From Megaustenia siamemsis (taxonomy: Eukaryota > Mollusca > Gastropoda > Stylommatophora > Ariophantidae): a stretch of DNA of 64,000 nucleotides. Of the stretch, positions 48,570 through 59,774 are shown piece after piece. Position numbers and translations under genes: made by a program. The DNA lies in assembly GCA_032433765.1 (NCBI GenBank), contig JAVIAB010000049.1, positions 18,860,406 to 18,924,405 on the forward strand, in the 5' to 3' direction. The notes below the pieces were generated by a model. The model had not been told where the DNA came from. It ran no database searches and worked only from the letters and a program-made list of their open reading frames with translations. Numbering within the stretch: the stretch's first letter is position 1; the number at the start of each line of letters is the position of its first letter.

Positions 48570-48670
48570 AAACTCTGGACATCTTCTGCGCTAATAATCC
48601 CAGTGGTCGTTTGGTGCATCCCAGTGAGTGCTCCATCTTCTACAACTGTGCTGCAAATAACAATACACAG
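48570..48670 (+). CDS. Exon: first half of a type I CBM14 module
   Basis: The acceptor is tatacttctttggcag and the donor is ACACAG/GTAGGT. It is phase 1 in, phase 0 out, 101 nt. It encodes TLDIFCANNPSGRL and HPSECSIFYNC, ending in CAG (Gln), the same layout as the 28379 exon. The donor sits at the start of a short GTAG tandem run, so several GT positions lie in register every 4 nt. The intron downstream is about 11 kb and holds the RNASEH2A copy. Confidence 0.78.
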
Positions 48671-48690
48671 GTAGGTAGGTAGGTAGGTAT
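48671..48690. repeat. GTAG tetranucleotide run at a splice donor
   Basis: Four to five GTAG units start exactly at the intron's first base. Confidence 0.9.
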
Positions 48691-49090
48691 ATTAGTATGC
48701 ATGAGTTAGGTTGCTGTATAAGTAGTAAACATGAAAGTAAATGAAAATCTTAATTAGAGAGATTGATAGATTGATTCATATGTAAATAATGAGGTAAGCA
48801 GATATATTTGTGGTGAAGTATGAGGTGTGTGGATGATGAGGTAAGTAGGTATACACGTGGTGAAGTAGGGGGTGTGTATATAATGAGGTAAGTAGGTATT
48901 TCAATAATGAGATAAGTAGATATAATTTCAAGTGACTTGGGTGTTAAGTCCCATATTCTTGTCATAGTTATGTTAATTATTATCACTCCTGTGTTATATT
49001 TCATATATGTCTTCATGCCATATGTCACTTTAATGTAACATATAACTTTCAATGCAGGTCTAATTTTAATGTCATGTGTCACTCTCTGTC
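48691..49090. other. Intronic stretch with weak local repeats
   Basis: It contains loosely repeated aatgaggtaagtaggtat segments (48780-48920) and a ctgtataagtagtaaacatg segment shared with 54770-54800. No exon was seen. Confidence 0.4.
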
Positions 49091-49094
49091 AATA

Positions 49095-49540
49095 GAAGTG
49101 AGAAAGAGAGTTTCATCGGTGCTATATAGATCCAATTCTCACCTATGGAAGTGAATCATGGACGGTAAGCAAACAAATGAAAAGACAATTAGAGGCCACA
49201 GAGATAGGATTTCTCAGAAGAATGTTGAAAGTTCCCTAGACAGCTGAAAAGACAAATCAGGAAATTCTCAAAGAGGCCAACACAAAAAGGGTGCTGCTAA
49301 AAATATCAGATAAAAACAATTTTCTTGCGCATCATGAGAAGAGGAAAGTTGAAATTCTTGCTTATTACTGGCTAAACACAGAGAAAGGGAGGTCAAAGGG
49401 CGACACAGAGAGAAAATACTACATAGCTTGGCGTCATGGTATGGTAAACAGTCAACAACATAATTAATACGATGCACTGTAGATAGAAGATTGTGGAAGG
49501 ACATGATCGCCTACTTCAACCGGTATGGCACTTGATGATG
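49095..49540 (+). mobile_element. RTE-A LINE 3' fragment
   Basis: The + strand aligns with 62216-62668 (KRVHRCYIEPIL, MKRQLEATEIGFLRRMLKVP) and ends ggtatggcacttgatgatga. Several frameshifts are present. Confidence 0.85.
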
Positions 49541-50062
49541 ATGAAAATAAGTTATGCGGATTTCATTACACAATCTGGGGAGGTGTCATATAACGTCGGC
49601 TGTTGCCTAGACACACATACACAAAATGTCTAGAACTGATATAGTTTACGGATATATCCCGTGTAATGAGAGACTTTTATTAGAAAAATAGTATATTTAT
49701 CCAGATGGATTTACCCAACCGGTATACCACATGATGATGATGATGCCATTCTTAAACTAACTGTCACATTTATTTCACACATTTATCTCAAGATCTCGTA
49801 AAAAGTTTATTCACACAGTTCTTTAGTTACAATTCATAACTCATCTGGATAAATATATTGATTTGCTAATAAAAGTCTCTCATTACACGGGATATATCCG
49901 TAAACTATATCAGTAGTAGACATTTTTGTATGCGTGTCTAGGCAACAGCCGACGTTATATGACACCTCCCCAGATTCTGTAATGAGTCCACATAACTTAT
50001 TTTCATCATCATCATGTGCCATACCGGTTGGTGTAGGCTATCATATCCTTCCACACTGCTTC
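49492..50062. repeat. Inverted duplication, arms about 220 bp
   Basis: The left arm 49492-49712 and right arm 49838-50062 are reverse complements, including tataacgtcggctgttgcct, atagtttacggatatatccc and gtgtaatgagagacttttat. Each arm also carries the RTE-A terminus with its atgatgatg tail. The loop is about 125 bp. The right arm directly abuts the RNASEH2A copy. Confidence 0.88.
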
Positions 50063-50939
50063 CAAACTGCTTAATTGAGTCTCCAATATGCGAGAGGCTT
50101 AAAACAGAGCGTTGCTGGCTTGGCATTGATGAGGCAGGGCGAGGACCTGTGCTAGGGCCAATGGTATATGGCATCTGCTTTAGTCCAATAGCAGATAAGG
50201 AAAAGTTTACAGAAATGAAGTTTGCAGATTCAAAAACATTGACTGAGGAGCAGAGAGACAACATCTTTTTGAAAATGAATGAGTCACTTGATATGCTAGG
50301 CTGGATGGTGGAAATAATCTCACCAGCATACATCTCTTCAAGCATGTTGAGAAGAGAAAAATATAACTTAAATGCCTTGTCTCATGATTGTGCTATCAGA
50401 CTAATCAACACTGCACTTGATAGAGGTGTGAATGTCGCAGAGATTTTTGTGGATACAGTAGGAGACCCTGTGAAGTATCAGAACAAGTTGAAAGAATTAT
50501 TTCCTGACATAGACATCACAGTAGCAAAAAAGCAGATTCATTGTATCCAATTGTTAGTGCAGCAAGTATATGTGCAAAGGTTTCCAGAGATCATGCAGTC
50601 AAGAACTGGGAGTTCCAAGAAGGAATCACTTTAGAAGATTTTGACTATGGATCTGGCTATCCAGGAGATCCAAAGACTAAAAAGTTTCTTGAGGTCAGCT
50701 TTGACAAAGTTTTTGGATTTCCATCATTTGTTCGATTCAGCTGGTCCACAGCTTCTCTCATAATAGAGAAAAGTGGTGTCCCTGTTAAATGGGAAGATGA
50801 TGAGGATGAACAAGAGGATGCTGCATCTCAAGGCAACACAGTTTTGTCGCAGTATTTCAAGAAATCAGATAGTAAAACAGAGCAGACTCGACATCGGTTC
50901 TTTACAAACAGACAACTGCACCATGTGACTTCATTTTAG
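50063..50939 (+). pseudogene. RNASEH2A: Intronless ribonuclease H2 subunit A copy with a frameshift
   Basis: RNase H2A is the catalytic subunit that nicks RNA at ribonucleotides embedded in DNA. The sequence shows GIDEAGRGPVLGPMVYGIC (the catalytic Asp-Glu pair), FVDTVGDP (third acidic residue), then SAASICAKVSRDHAVK (fourth Asp), DYGSGYPGDPKTK, and VFGFPSFVRFSW. About 292 codons without introns are near the usual family length of about 300, lacking roughly the first ten residues. The frame breaks once, near 50532 in an AAAAAAG run, where a G appears to be lost (AAG-GCA-GAT expected). The ATG at 50014 lies in the neighbouring inverted repeat, not in the gene. Lack of introns, 5' truncation and a location inside another gene's intron suggest a retrocopy. 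No poly(A) tract was found, so a single-exon functional gene with an assembly error is possible. Confidence 0.85.
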
Positions 50940-51664
50940 TGCACCTGGGCCATAATTATGTGATATATCAAAGAGTTGTATGTGTGACTCTAACCATCTC
51001 AATTAATTATTATGTTTACCTGTAGATCAATATTTAACACAGTTGTTTGTCAGATTCTTTAGTTGCTTTGATAATTTGTGTCTTTCCAGGAAGATAAAAT
51101 AAAAACAGTTGCTTTTTCTATTATATGTTCAAAGTGATTAGAAGAAGCTGTATTTTAACATTAAAAAACTGACGTGGTTAAAAATGGAATATTGCACAGC
51201 TGAAACTCTTAGATTTGCTCATCTTTGATCTTTTTGTTACGAGTATTATGTACTCAAATATTGGCCATAAATATTGAATTTTGGTTAATCATTTGGCATT
51301 TTGTATGTGGTGTTACAAATTGGAACCACTTCCATAAAGTATACATTTTAAAAAATGAGGTGAATACACTAGATTCAAGACATCTTCATCCATGAACTTT
51401 GTAAAATGAGAACTAAAATGTCATTTTGAGATGAAAACAAACAACTGTCAACATGATAACTTACCACCACTGTGTGTCTATATGTTTGGAATTGGAGTCA
51501 TCAATGACGGCCTAACATCATCAAGTGCTATGACGATCATCATTTTCGGGAGGACGTGAACTCCCATGGTATATGGTGGATAGGCGGCAGGAACCATTGA
51601 AGGCTATGTCTGAAAAGTGTTCCTTCTTGCAGTTTCCTCATATTCCAAGTCCGGCTTGTTGCAG
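50940..51664 (+). other. Downstream flank and probable 3' UTR of the RNASEH2A copy
   Basis: This AT-rich, non-repetitive stretch follows the TAG stop. An AATAAA polyadenylation signal lies at 51098-51103. No poly(A) run follows it, so the end of the copied transcript cannot be fixed. I see no coding exon here. Confidence 0.4.
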
Positions 51665-51979
51665 GAGCTACTGAGTTAAGTGCTCTGTGCACACCGTGAG
51701 CTGTGTGTCTCATCCGTTTTGATCCTGCTTCGATATCCCGCTTGTTTACGATGAATGATGATGTTGTATGACAGGGAACAGTTGGCTGTGTTCACTTTCT
51801 GCGCGGTTTCGCCTTATGTCTTTTGGTGTGTGCTGAGACTGCTACGATGGGGACTACAGTTACCTTTCTTTGTTTGGGAGATGAGTTAGTAATTCGGATG
51901 ATTCCACTGGCACGGGCGGTTGAGAAATTATGGATTTTAATTCGTTTGCTGTGAAACCGAGGCCTTCCATAACCAATAA
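51665..51979 (-). repeat. Dispersed repeat X, inverted copy
   Basis: Reverse complement of 3001-3310 with scattered differences. Confidence 0.65.
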
Positions 51980-51989
51980 CCAATAACCA

Positions 51990-52430
51990 ATCCTTCCACA
52001 ATCTTCTATCCACCGTGCTTCGTATCAATTTTGTTGTTTACTGTTTTTCATGACATGACACCATACTATCTAGTATTTTCTCTCTTTGTCGTCCGCGATT
52101 TCTCTTTCCCTGCATTTTTGCCAGTTGTAACTAAGCATTCCAACTTTCCTCTTCTCATGATGTGCCCGGAAAATGTTGATTTTTTTTTTTCTGTTGCTTT
52201 TTAGGAGCTTCTTTTTGTGTTGGCCTCTTTGAAAATTTACTCATTGGTCTTTTAGCTGTCCTGGGAACTTTCAACATTCTTCTGAGAAATCCCATCTCTG
52301 TGGCTTCTAATCGTCTTTTTATTTGTTTGTTTACCGTCCATGATTCACTTCCGTAGATCAGAATTGGCTCTATATAGCACCGATGAACTCTCTTATTCAC
52401 TTCTATTGACATAGATTTGTTTAATTTCTT
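51990..52430 (-). mobile_element. RTE-A LINE 3' fragment
   Basis: The minus strand encodes VHRCYIEPILIYGSESWTVN and LEATEMGFLRRMLKVPRTAK, matching the 61984 copy. The usual gatgatgatg tail is missing and repeat X follows. Confidence 0.85.
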
Positions 52431-52678
52431 TCACTTAGCATAAAATCACAAATGCGATAATAAGACCTCTGTGCTAATCTGTATACTCCTAGCCTTGATT
52501 TTCCTAATAATCACTAATCTCATTAGAGACGCACAGTATTTGACTATAGGCAAATATCGTCCCTTGAAAGAAATCTTTCCGAATAATTTTCTCACTAAAA
52601 CATCTCGGGGTTGGTCATTTATAAATATACTCTCAGTCTTGAACCCCAAGTTAACTCTTTTGTTCTCGAATGTCTCTC
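52431..52678. other. Non-repetitive stretch
   Basis: No gene or repeat was recognised. Confidence 0.3.
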
Positions 52679-54700
52679 CACTGATATCTCTCCACTGATA
52701 TCTCTCCACTGATCTCTCTCCACTGATATCTCTCCACTGATCTCTCTCCACTGATATCTCTCCACATATATCTCTCCACTGATCTCTCTCCACTGATCTC
52801 TCTCCACTATCTCTCCACTGATCTCTCTCCACATATATCTCTCCACTGATCTCTCTCCACATATATCTCTCCACTGATATCTCTCCACTGATCTCTCTCC
52901 ACTGATATCTCTCCACTGATCTCTCTCCACATATATCTCTCCACTGATATCTCTCCACTGATATCTCTCCACTGATCTATCTCCACATATATCTCTCCAC
53001 TGATCTCTCGCCACTGATATCTCTCCACTGGTATCTCTCCACTGATCTCTCTCCACTGATATCTCTCCACTGATATCTCTCCACTGATATCTCTCCACTG
53101 ATATCTCTCCACTGGTATCTCTCCACTGATCTCTCTTCACTGATATCTATCCACATATATCTCTCCACGGATATCTCTCCACTGATCTCTTTTCACGGAT
53201 ATCTCTCCACTGATATCTCTCCACTGATATCTCTCCACTGGTATCTCTCCACTGATATCTCTCCACTGATCTCTCTCCACTGATATCTCTCCACTGATAT
53301 CTCTCCACTGATATCTCTCCACTGGTATCTCTCCACTGATATCTCTCCACTGATATCTCTCCACTGGTATCTCTCCACTGATCTCTCTTCACTGATATCT
53401 ATCCACATATATCTCTCCACTGATATCTCTTCACTGATCTCTCTTCACTGATATCTCTCCACTGATATCTCTCCACTGATATCTCTTCACTGATATCTCT
53501 CCACTGATATCTCTCCACGGATATCTCTCCACTGATATCTCTTCATTGATATCTCTTCACTGATATCTCTTCACTGATATCTCTTCACTGATATCTCTCC
53601 ACTGGTATCTCTCCACTGGTATATCTCCACTGATCTCTCTTCACTGATATCTATCCACTGATATCTCTTCACTGATCTCTCTTCACTGATCTCTCTTCAC
53701 TGATATCTCTCCACTGATATCTCTTCACTGATATCTCTCCACTGATATCTCTCCACGGATATCTCTCCACGGATATCTCTCCACTGATATCTCTTCACTG
53801 ATATCTCTTCACTGATATCTCTCCACTGATATCTCTTCACTGATATCTCTCCACTGATCTCTCTCCACGGATATCTCTCCACTGATATCTCTCCACTGAT
53901 ATCTCTCCACTGATCTCTCTCCACAGATATCTCTCCACTGATATCTCTCCACTGATATCTCTCCACTGATATCTCTCCACTGATATCTCTCCACTGATAT
54001 CTATCCACTGATATCTCTCCACTGATATCTATCCACAGATATCTCGCCACTGATATCTCTCCACTGATATCTATCCACAGATATCTCTCCACTGATATCT
54101 CTCCACTTATCTCTCTCCACTGATCTCTCTCCACAGATATCTCTCCACTGATATCTCTCCACTGATATCTCTCCACTGATATCTCTTCACTGATATCTCT
54201 CCACTGATATCTCTCCACTGATATCTCTCCACTGATCTCTCTCCACAGATATCTCTCCACTGATATCTCTCCACTGATATCTCTCCACTGATATCTCTCC
54301 ACTGATATCTATCCACAGATATCTCTCCACTGATATCTCTCCACTGATATCTCTCCACTGATATCTCGCCACTGATATCTCTCCACTGATATCTCTCCAC
54401 TGATATCTCTCCACTGATATCTCTGCACTGATCTCTCTCCTCTGATATCTCTCCACTAATATCTCTCCACGGATATCTCTCCACTGATCTCTCTCCACTG
54501 ATATCTCTCCACTGATATCTCTCCACAGATATCTCTCCACTGATCTCTCTCCACTGATATCTCTCCACTGATATCTCTCCACTGATTTCTCTCCACTGAT
54601 ATCTCTCCACTGATATCTCTCCACTGATATCTCTCCACTGATATCTCTCCACTGATCTCTCTCTACTGAGATCTCTCTGAATGAACCCTGCCGAATATTC
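52679..54700. repeat. 14-bp tandem array, about 2 kb
   Basis: The unit is atctctccactgat, with ctctcttc, acggat, acagat and acatatat variants. Because 14 is not a multiple of 3, all frames read the same 14-residue cycle on the minus strand (RYQWRDISGEISVE). Confidence 0.97.
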
Positions 54701-54822
54701 TCGGATCCATGAAAGCTAACGACCACTTCTGTAAATAGCCTAGCACCAAGCATTGGATTCTACCATGTTTCTGTATAAGTAGTAAACATGAAGGTCAATG
54801 AAAGTAAAGAACAACAAAATTA

Positions 54823-55044
54823 GAGGTGCGCTTGGCCGTGCGTCTAAAACCGCTGGCTAAAAAAGGTGACCTACGGTGTTCGAAGCCCGCGGTAGACAGA
54901 AAGGATTTTTTCTATCGGGGGTGAAATAAAAATCCTGAGTCGCACACGTCGTGGCGACTGCTTGACCAAGCGGCCTTTATCCCTCGGGTGCTATCGTTGC
55001 CCCCCGACATACACCAGAAATGATACTATGTGTCGTAAAGATAG
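54823..55044 (+). mobile_element. SINE-3, tRNA-derived
   Basis: The head reads gaggtgcgcttggccgtgcg (A-box region) with gtgttcgaagcccgcggtag (B box). Its 3' half is repeated in reverse at 3610-3736. Confidence 0.72.
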
Positions 55045-55240
55045 TTTTACCATATTTCTTCTGGCTTAATTTATCTGATCTGCCTTGGAGATAATAGCAC
55101 CGAATTGGGTCCCATCATGTGTCATGGAACGTAACTCTTGACCGCGTCACTTCATTGTTCTCCTTATCCATGTGCCTTGTGTGTATATCGGCCTTTCAAA
55201 CATTTCATTTCTTCTAAAACACATTACTCAGCCATATAAT
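55045..55240. other. Non-repetitive stretch
   Basis: No gene or repeat was recognised. Confidence 0.25.
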
Positions 55241-55705
55241 AGGTATTACAAAAATAAACATGTTCAACTCCAATGTTAAGTCAGTCCTATTATATGGCTG
55301 TGGAACATGGAGAACAACAAAATTGACAATCATGAAGATACAGACTTTCATTAATGGATGTTTATGCAGAATAAAAGGATGGAAATGGCAGGACAAAATC
55401 ACTAACATAGAATTATGGAAATGTACCAGTAAAATACCAGTGGATAAAGAGATACAGCGAAGACGATGGCGATGGATAGGACACACACTGCGGAAGCCAA
55501 CTGAGAGTATTACACAACAGGTCCTTTTTTGGAATCTCCAGGGGAAAAGACAAAGAGAAAGACCAAGAAATTCTTGGAGAAGAAAGACAGAAGCAGAGAT
55601 GAAGATGATGGGGAAGACATGGAATTATCTTAAAAGAATGGCAAGAAACAGAACAACTTTGAAAGTGTTTGTTGAAGACCTATGCTCCACAGGGAGCTGA
55701 AAGGA
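55240..55705 (+). mobile_element. RTE-F LINE 3' fragment with intact ORF end
   Basis: One open frame of 146 codons encodes SVLLYGCGTWRTTKLT, RWRWIGHTLRKPTESI, LQGKRQRERPRNSWRR and ends VFVEDLCSTGS-stop. This is the post-RT region of an RTE-like LINE. Its last 39 bp are the source unit of the 21811-22498 satellite. Confidence 0.92.
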
Positions 55706-56019
55706 AGAAAAAGGAGAAGAGAAGAAGAAATCACATTCCTTATTATTTCCAAACGTGTGGCTTATTGATTCATTCCAAGATAATAGTTATGGTACGTTAC
55801 ATCAGTAGTGTTCATATGACGTAGTCAATCAGCGAGTTACCACAACAATGGGGTGCTGGATGGTATATTGACACAGTTGATGTGGTGTTGGCGTGTTTCG
55901 TTCTTGAAATAAAAATGATAATCTTTGATCATCAGCAAAGAGGCAACTATTGACACTTATTTATTGTACATTTTATCACCCTGAATTTGTGTCATTCTCA
56001 TAGTATGGTCACTGTTGTC
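55706..56019. other. LINE 3' flank and non-repetitive stretch
   Basis: The first 40 bp are purine-rich and may be the RTE-F 3' tail. Nothing else was recognised. Confidence 0.3.
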
Positions 56020-56768
56020 CACCATGTCACTTTCGTCACGTTTGTCACTCTCGTCACATTTGTCACTCTCATCATATTTGCCACTCTCATCATGTTTGTC
56101 ATTCTCATCACATTTGTCACTCTCATCACATGTGTCACTCTCGTAAAATTTGTCACTTTCATCATATTTGTCATTCTCATCACATTTGTCACTCTCATCA
56201 CATTTGTCGTTCTCATCAAATTTGTCACTCTCATCACATTTGTCACTCTCATCATATTTGTCACTCTCATCACATGTGTCGTTCTCATCAAATTTGTCAC
56301 TCTCATCACATTTGTCACTCTCATCATATTTGTCACTCTCATCATATTTGTCACTCTCGTCACATTTGTCACTCTCATCAAATTTGTCATTCTCATCAAA
56401 TTTGTCACTCTCATCACATTTGTCACTCTCATCACATTTGTCATTCTCATCATATTTGTCACTCTCGTCACATTTGTCACTCTCATCATATTTGTCACTC
56501 TCATCATATTTGTCACTCTCATCATATTTGTCACTCTCGTCACATTTGTCACTCTCATCATATTTGTCACTCTCATCATATTTGTCATTCTCATCACATT
56601 TGTCATTCTCATCACATTTGTCATTCTCATCAAATTTGTCACTCTTGTCACATTTGTCACTCTCATCATATTTGTCACTCTCATCATGTTTTTCATTCTC
56701 ATCACATTTGTCACTCTCATCACATGTGTCACTCTCTTCACATTTGTCACTTTCGTCACATTTATCAT
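56020..56768. repeat. 18-bp tandem array, first block
   Basis: The unit is actctcatcacatttgtc. Because 18 is a multiple of 3, all six frames stay open (for example TFVTLI cycles). Confidence 0.96.
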
Positions 56769-56770
56769 AT

Positions 56771-57048
56771 GTGACCCGGAAAGTACAGACTGTACGTGCA
56801 AGGAAACGTACTACGGATCAGACTGCACTCTCCAATGTCCGGACAACTGTTTCAACGACACCTGTGAACAGTCAACCGGGAAATGTACATGCAAGGGAAC
56901 ATTCTACGGGTCAGACTGCACTCTCAAATCTCCGGCCAACTGTTTGAACGAAACCTGTGAACAGTTAATCGGGGCTTGCGTCTCGTATGTCGATGATTCC
57001 CACGTTAAGAAGAGTACTACAACAAACCCAAGCATATGGATACCTTAA
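56771..57048 (+). pseudogene. Fragment of a multiple-EGF-like (MEGF/SREC type) protein
   Basis: In one open frame this reads DCTCKETYYGSDCTLQCPDN, CFNDTCEQSTGKCTCKGTFY and a second, decayed repeat with SPANC in place of CPDNC. The C-x-C-x-G-x-x-G-x-x-C pattern is that of laminin-type EGF repeats in scavenger/engulfment receptors. About one and a half repeats are present, with no clear acceptor. The upstream frame runs into an 18-bp satellite and a stop follows soon after. I regard it as a stranded gene fragment, not an exon of the chitin-binding gene. Confidence 0.6.
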
Positions 57049-57154
57049 TGTGTTTCTGTGCTGGACGTGGTTCATTTCTTGGTGTTTTTCCGTTAAGCCA
57101 TGGCTCATATCTTGATGTGTTTCTGTGCTAGCCATGGCTCATATCTTATCTTGT

Positions 57155-57242
57155 GTGCGCGTGTGCGCGTGTGTGTGTGTGTGTGTCTGTGTCTGTGTCT
57201 GTGTGTGTGTGTGTGTGTGTGTGTCTGTGTGTGTGTGTGTGC

Positions 57243-57280
<38 letters not shown>

Positions 57281-57315
57281 TGGCTGGCTGGCTGGCTGGC
57301 TTGCTGGCTGGCCGG
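57155..57315. repeat. TG, GCGT and GGCT microsatellite run
   Basis: (TG)n changes into (CGTG)n, (GCGT)n and then (GGCT)n without a gap. Confidence 0.94.
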
Positions 57316-57329
57316 CCATGACTCCTATC

Positions 57330-57815
57330 TTGGTGTGTGTCATGTTAGTCATATCTCATATCTTGGTGTGTCCGTGTTAATCATGTCTCATATCTTTATG
57401 TGTGTATGTGTTTATCTCATATCTTAGTGTGTATCTGTATTAGTCATGTGTCATATCTTTGTGTGTGCATGTTTGGGTTAGATATCTCATATCTTTGTGT
57501 GCATGTTTATGTTAGTCATATCTCATATCTTTGTGTACATGTATGTGTATGTCACATCTCATATCCGTGTGTGTGCATGTCTATGTTAGTCACATCTCAT
57601 ATCTTTGTGTGCATGTCTCTATGTTAAGCATGTGTCATATCTTTGTGTGTGCATGTCTATGTCAGTCATATCTGATATCTTTATGTGCATGTTTATGTTA
57701 GTCATGTGTCATATATCTTGATGTGAGTCAGTGTTAGTCATGCCTCGTAAAGCTGTGTGCATGTCTGTGTTGGTCACATCTCCTATCTTTGTGTGTGCAT
57801 GTCTGTGTTAGTCAC
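57330..57815. repeat. Degenerate minisatellite of about 38 bp
   Basis: Units contain catatctttgtgtgtgcatg and tctatgttagtca. Confidence 0.85.
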
Positions 57816-57820
57816 CTCTA

Positions 57821-58148
57821 GTGACTCGGGCAGATGGTGCTCGTAAACCTGGGAGGGCCGACCATCTAAGGGCAGAATCCCCCTACAGAAAAGATCATCT
57901 GCTGCCTTGCAGGAAGATTGGAGACAATCAAAGGCTAAGGAAAGCATACCTGAATAAAATGCTGGCTGAAATCGGATGCACTGGGTCACTGGCGCAGAAC
58001 ACAGTGCAACGTTTTAACGGGTGTTCAATCAGAGTGGATCTGGCAGACTCTAACTGTGATGTTCTGTCTGTGGGGGCGATCAACACACTTAGCCTGACAG
58101 CTGACTCCATGTGAGAGTCTGGAATCCTACTCTAATTGAGTCCTGATC

Positions 58149-58155
<7 letters not shown>
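57821..58155 (+). mobile_element. Probable non-LTR retrotransposon 3' end
   Basis: An open frame ends CDVLSVGAINTLSLTADSM. It is followed by tgagagtctggaatcctact and attgagtcctgatcgcagag, which resembles the LINE tail at 920-975. A GA microsatellite follows. I do not recognise the upstream coding part. Confidence 0.4.
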
Positions 58156-58193
<38 letters not shown>

Positions 58194-58198
58194 GAGAG
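58150..58198. repeat. GA microsatellite
   Basis: (GA)n with a few A insertions, directly after the LINE-like tail. Confidence 0.93.
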
Positions 58199-58552
58199 AC
58201 TCTCATCACATTTGCCATTCTCATCACATTTGTCATTCTCATAGCATTTGTCGCTCTCATCACATTTGTCACTTTCGTCACATTTATCACTCTAATCACA
58301 TTTATCATTCTCATCCCATTTGTCACTCTCATCACATTTGTATTTCTCATCACTTTTATCACTCTCATAACATTTGTCATTCGCATCGCATTTGTCACTC
58401 TCATAACATTTGTCACTTTCATCCCATTTGTCACTTTCATCACATTTTTTTCATTCTCATCACATTTATCACTCTCATCACGTTTGTCACTCCTATCACA
58501 TTTGTCACTCTCATCACATTTGTCACTCTCATCACGTTTGTCACTCTCAAAT
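58199..58552. repeat. 18-bp tandem array, second block
   Basis: Same unit as 56020-56768 (actctcatcacatttgtc), more degenerate. Confidence 0.94.
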
Positions 58553-58555
58553 AAT

Positions 58556-58992
58556 CTCATCATCATCATGTACCATGCCTGCGTAGGTGATCATTTCTCT
58601 CCACAACTTTTGATCTCGACAGTTATTTATCATTTCTGTTGTTAACCTTCTGCCAAGCCTTTCTCTTAAGCTGTCTGGTATCTTTTCTCCTTGCTGTCCT
58701 CTATATCTTCGTCCCTCATTTTTCCCAGTTGTCACAATATATTCAAGCTGTTCCCTTCTCATTACATGGACAAACAAATGATGATTGGTTATTCTTCCTA
58801 ATATTGGAAATTATCTCTCTTTTTGCTTTGACCTCTTTCAGAACGTTGTCATTACACTTCTTAGCTGTCAATGTTATATTCTAAACATCATTTTGTAAAA
58901 CCACATTTCAAGTCTCCAGTGATTTTCTTCTTTGCTGACCTGTAGTCCATGATTCACATCCATATGTTAAGATTGGCTCTACATAACGTTTA
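58556..58992 (-). mobile_element. RTE-B LINE 3' fragment
   Basis: The minus strand reads FVHVMRREQLEYIVTTGK, then DSLRERLGRRLTTEMINN, and starts at a (CATCAT)n tail. Confidence 0.87.
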
Positions 58993-59039
58993 ATGCTATT
59001 TTTAATGTTTAATGTTCAAATAAATGCTGTCACATACCA

Positions 59040-59660
59040 GCTTTAACCATTGCTAAGACATCCAAGCATTTCTATAGCAGCTAAACAACAAATGATAAAT
59101 AACATTTTCGTACCAACTTTGTGCTATGAAAGTCAAACATGGACCCTTTCTAAATCACATTTAAGAAAGATCAATACACGTGAGATGCGATGCTTGAGAA
59201 AAGTAACAAACAACACAAGAAGAGATAGAATACCAAATGAAACCATGAGAAAAATAGTAGGAACAAAACCCTGCCAAGAATCTATAGAACAACAACAACT
59301 TAACTGGTTTGGCCACCTGGTCAGAATGAATCCTCACCAATCACCATCAAGGGCGTTCTTCTCGAGAATGCATGGAAAAAGACCAAGAGGAAGACCCAGA
59401 AGAAGATGGATAGATGCAGTGATAGAGACATGTAACAACAAAGGAAAATCACTAATTCAGACAGTTCGAGCAGCTCAAGAACAACAAATGATATAAACCA
59501 CGACACCTTTTAGGTATCAGTGAGAAAGAGAAAAGTAGAAGATGGGTAGATGCAGTGATAGAGACATGTAACAACAAAGGAAAATCACTAATTCAGACAG
59601 TTCGAGCAGCTCAAGAACAACAAATGATATAAACCACGACACCTTTTAGGTATCAGTGAG
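59040..59660 (+). mobile_element. RTE-D LINE 3' fragment with duplicated tail
   Basis: The + strand ORF has AAKQQMINNIFVPTLCYESQ, MRCLRKVTNNTRRDRI and RGRPRRRWIDAVIETC. After the terminus at 59520 the last 137 bp are repeated (59521-59660). It ends about 115 bp before the exon at 59775. Confidence 0.88.
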
Positions 59661-59774
59661 AAATAGAAAAGAAGAAAGAAGAATGTCCAAACAATGTCAC
59701 TCTCATCTAATTCATCATCACTCCCATGTTCTGATCCTGTGAGAGAACGTTTTCGACATTTACTGAGATTGCAG

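Noticed and set aside
50014..50062. ATG at 50014 as the true start of RNASEH2A
   Set aside because: This stretch belongs to the inverted-repeat arm with LINE-terminus sequence (gtgccataccggttggtgta), so the encoded residues are not part of the family.
52446..54753. Many minus-strand ORFs with RYQWRDISGE repeats
   Set aside because: The 14-bp unit is open in every frame of that strand and gives the same peptide cycle, so it is a satellite and not a repeat protein.
55987..57048. 353-codon + strand ORF looking like a membrane protein fused to EGF repeats
   Set aside because: The Val/Thr/Phe-rich part is the 18-bp satellite. Only the EGF-like end (56771 on) is real protein-derived sequence.
57100..57427. 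Cys/Val-rich ORFs
   Set aside because: They are translations of TG and GCGT microsatellites.
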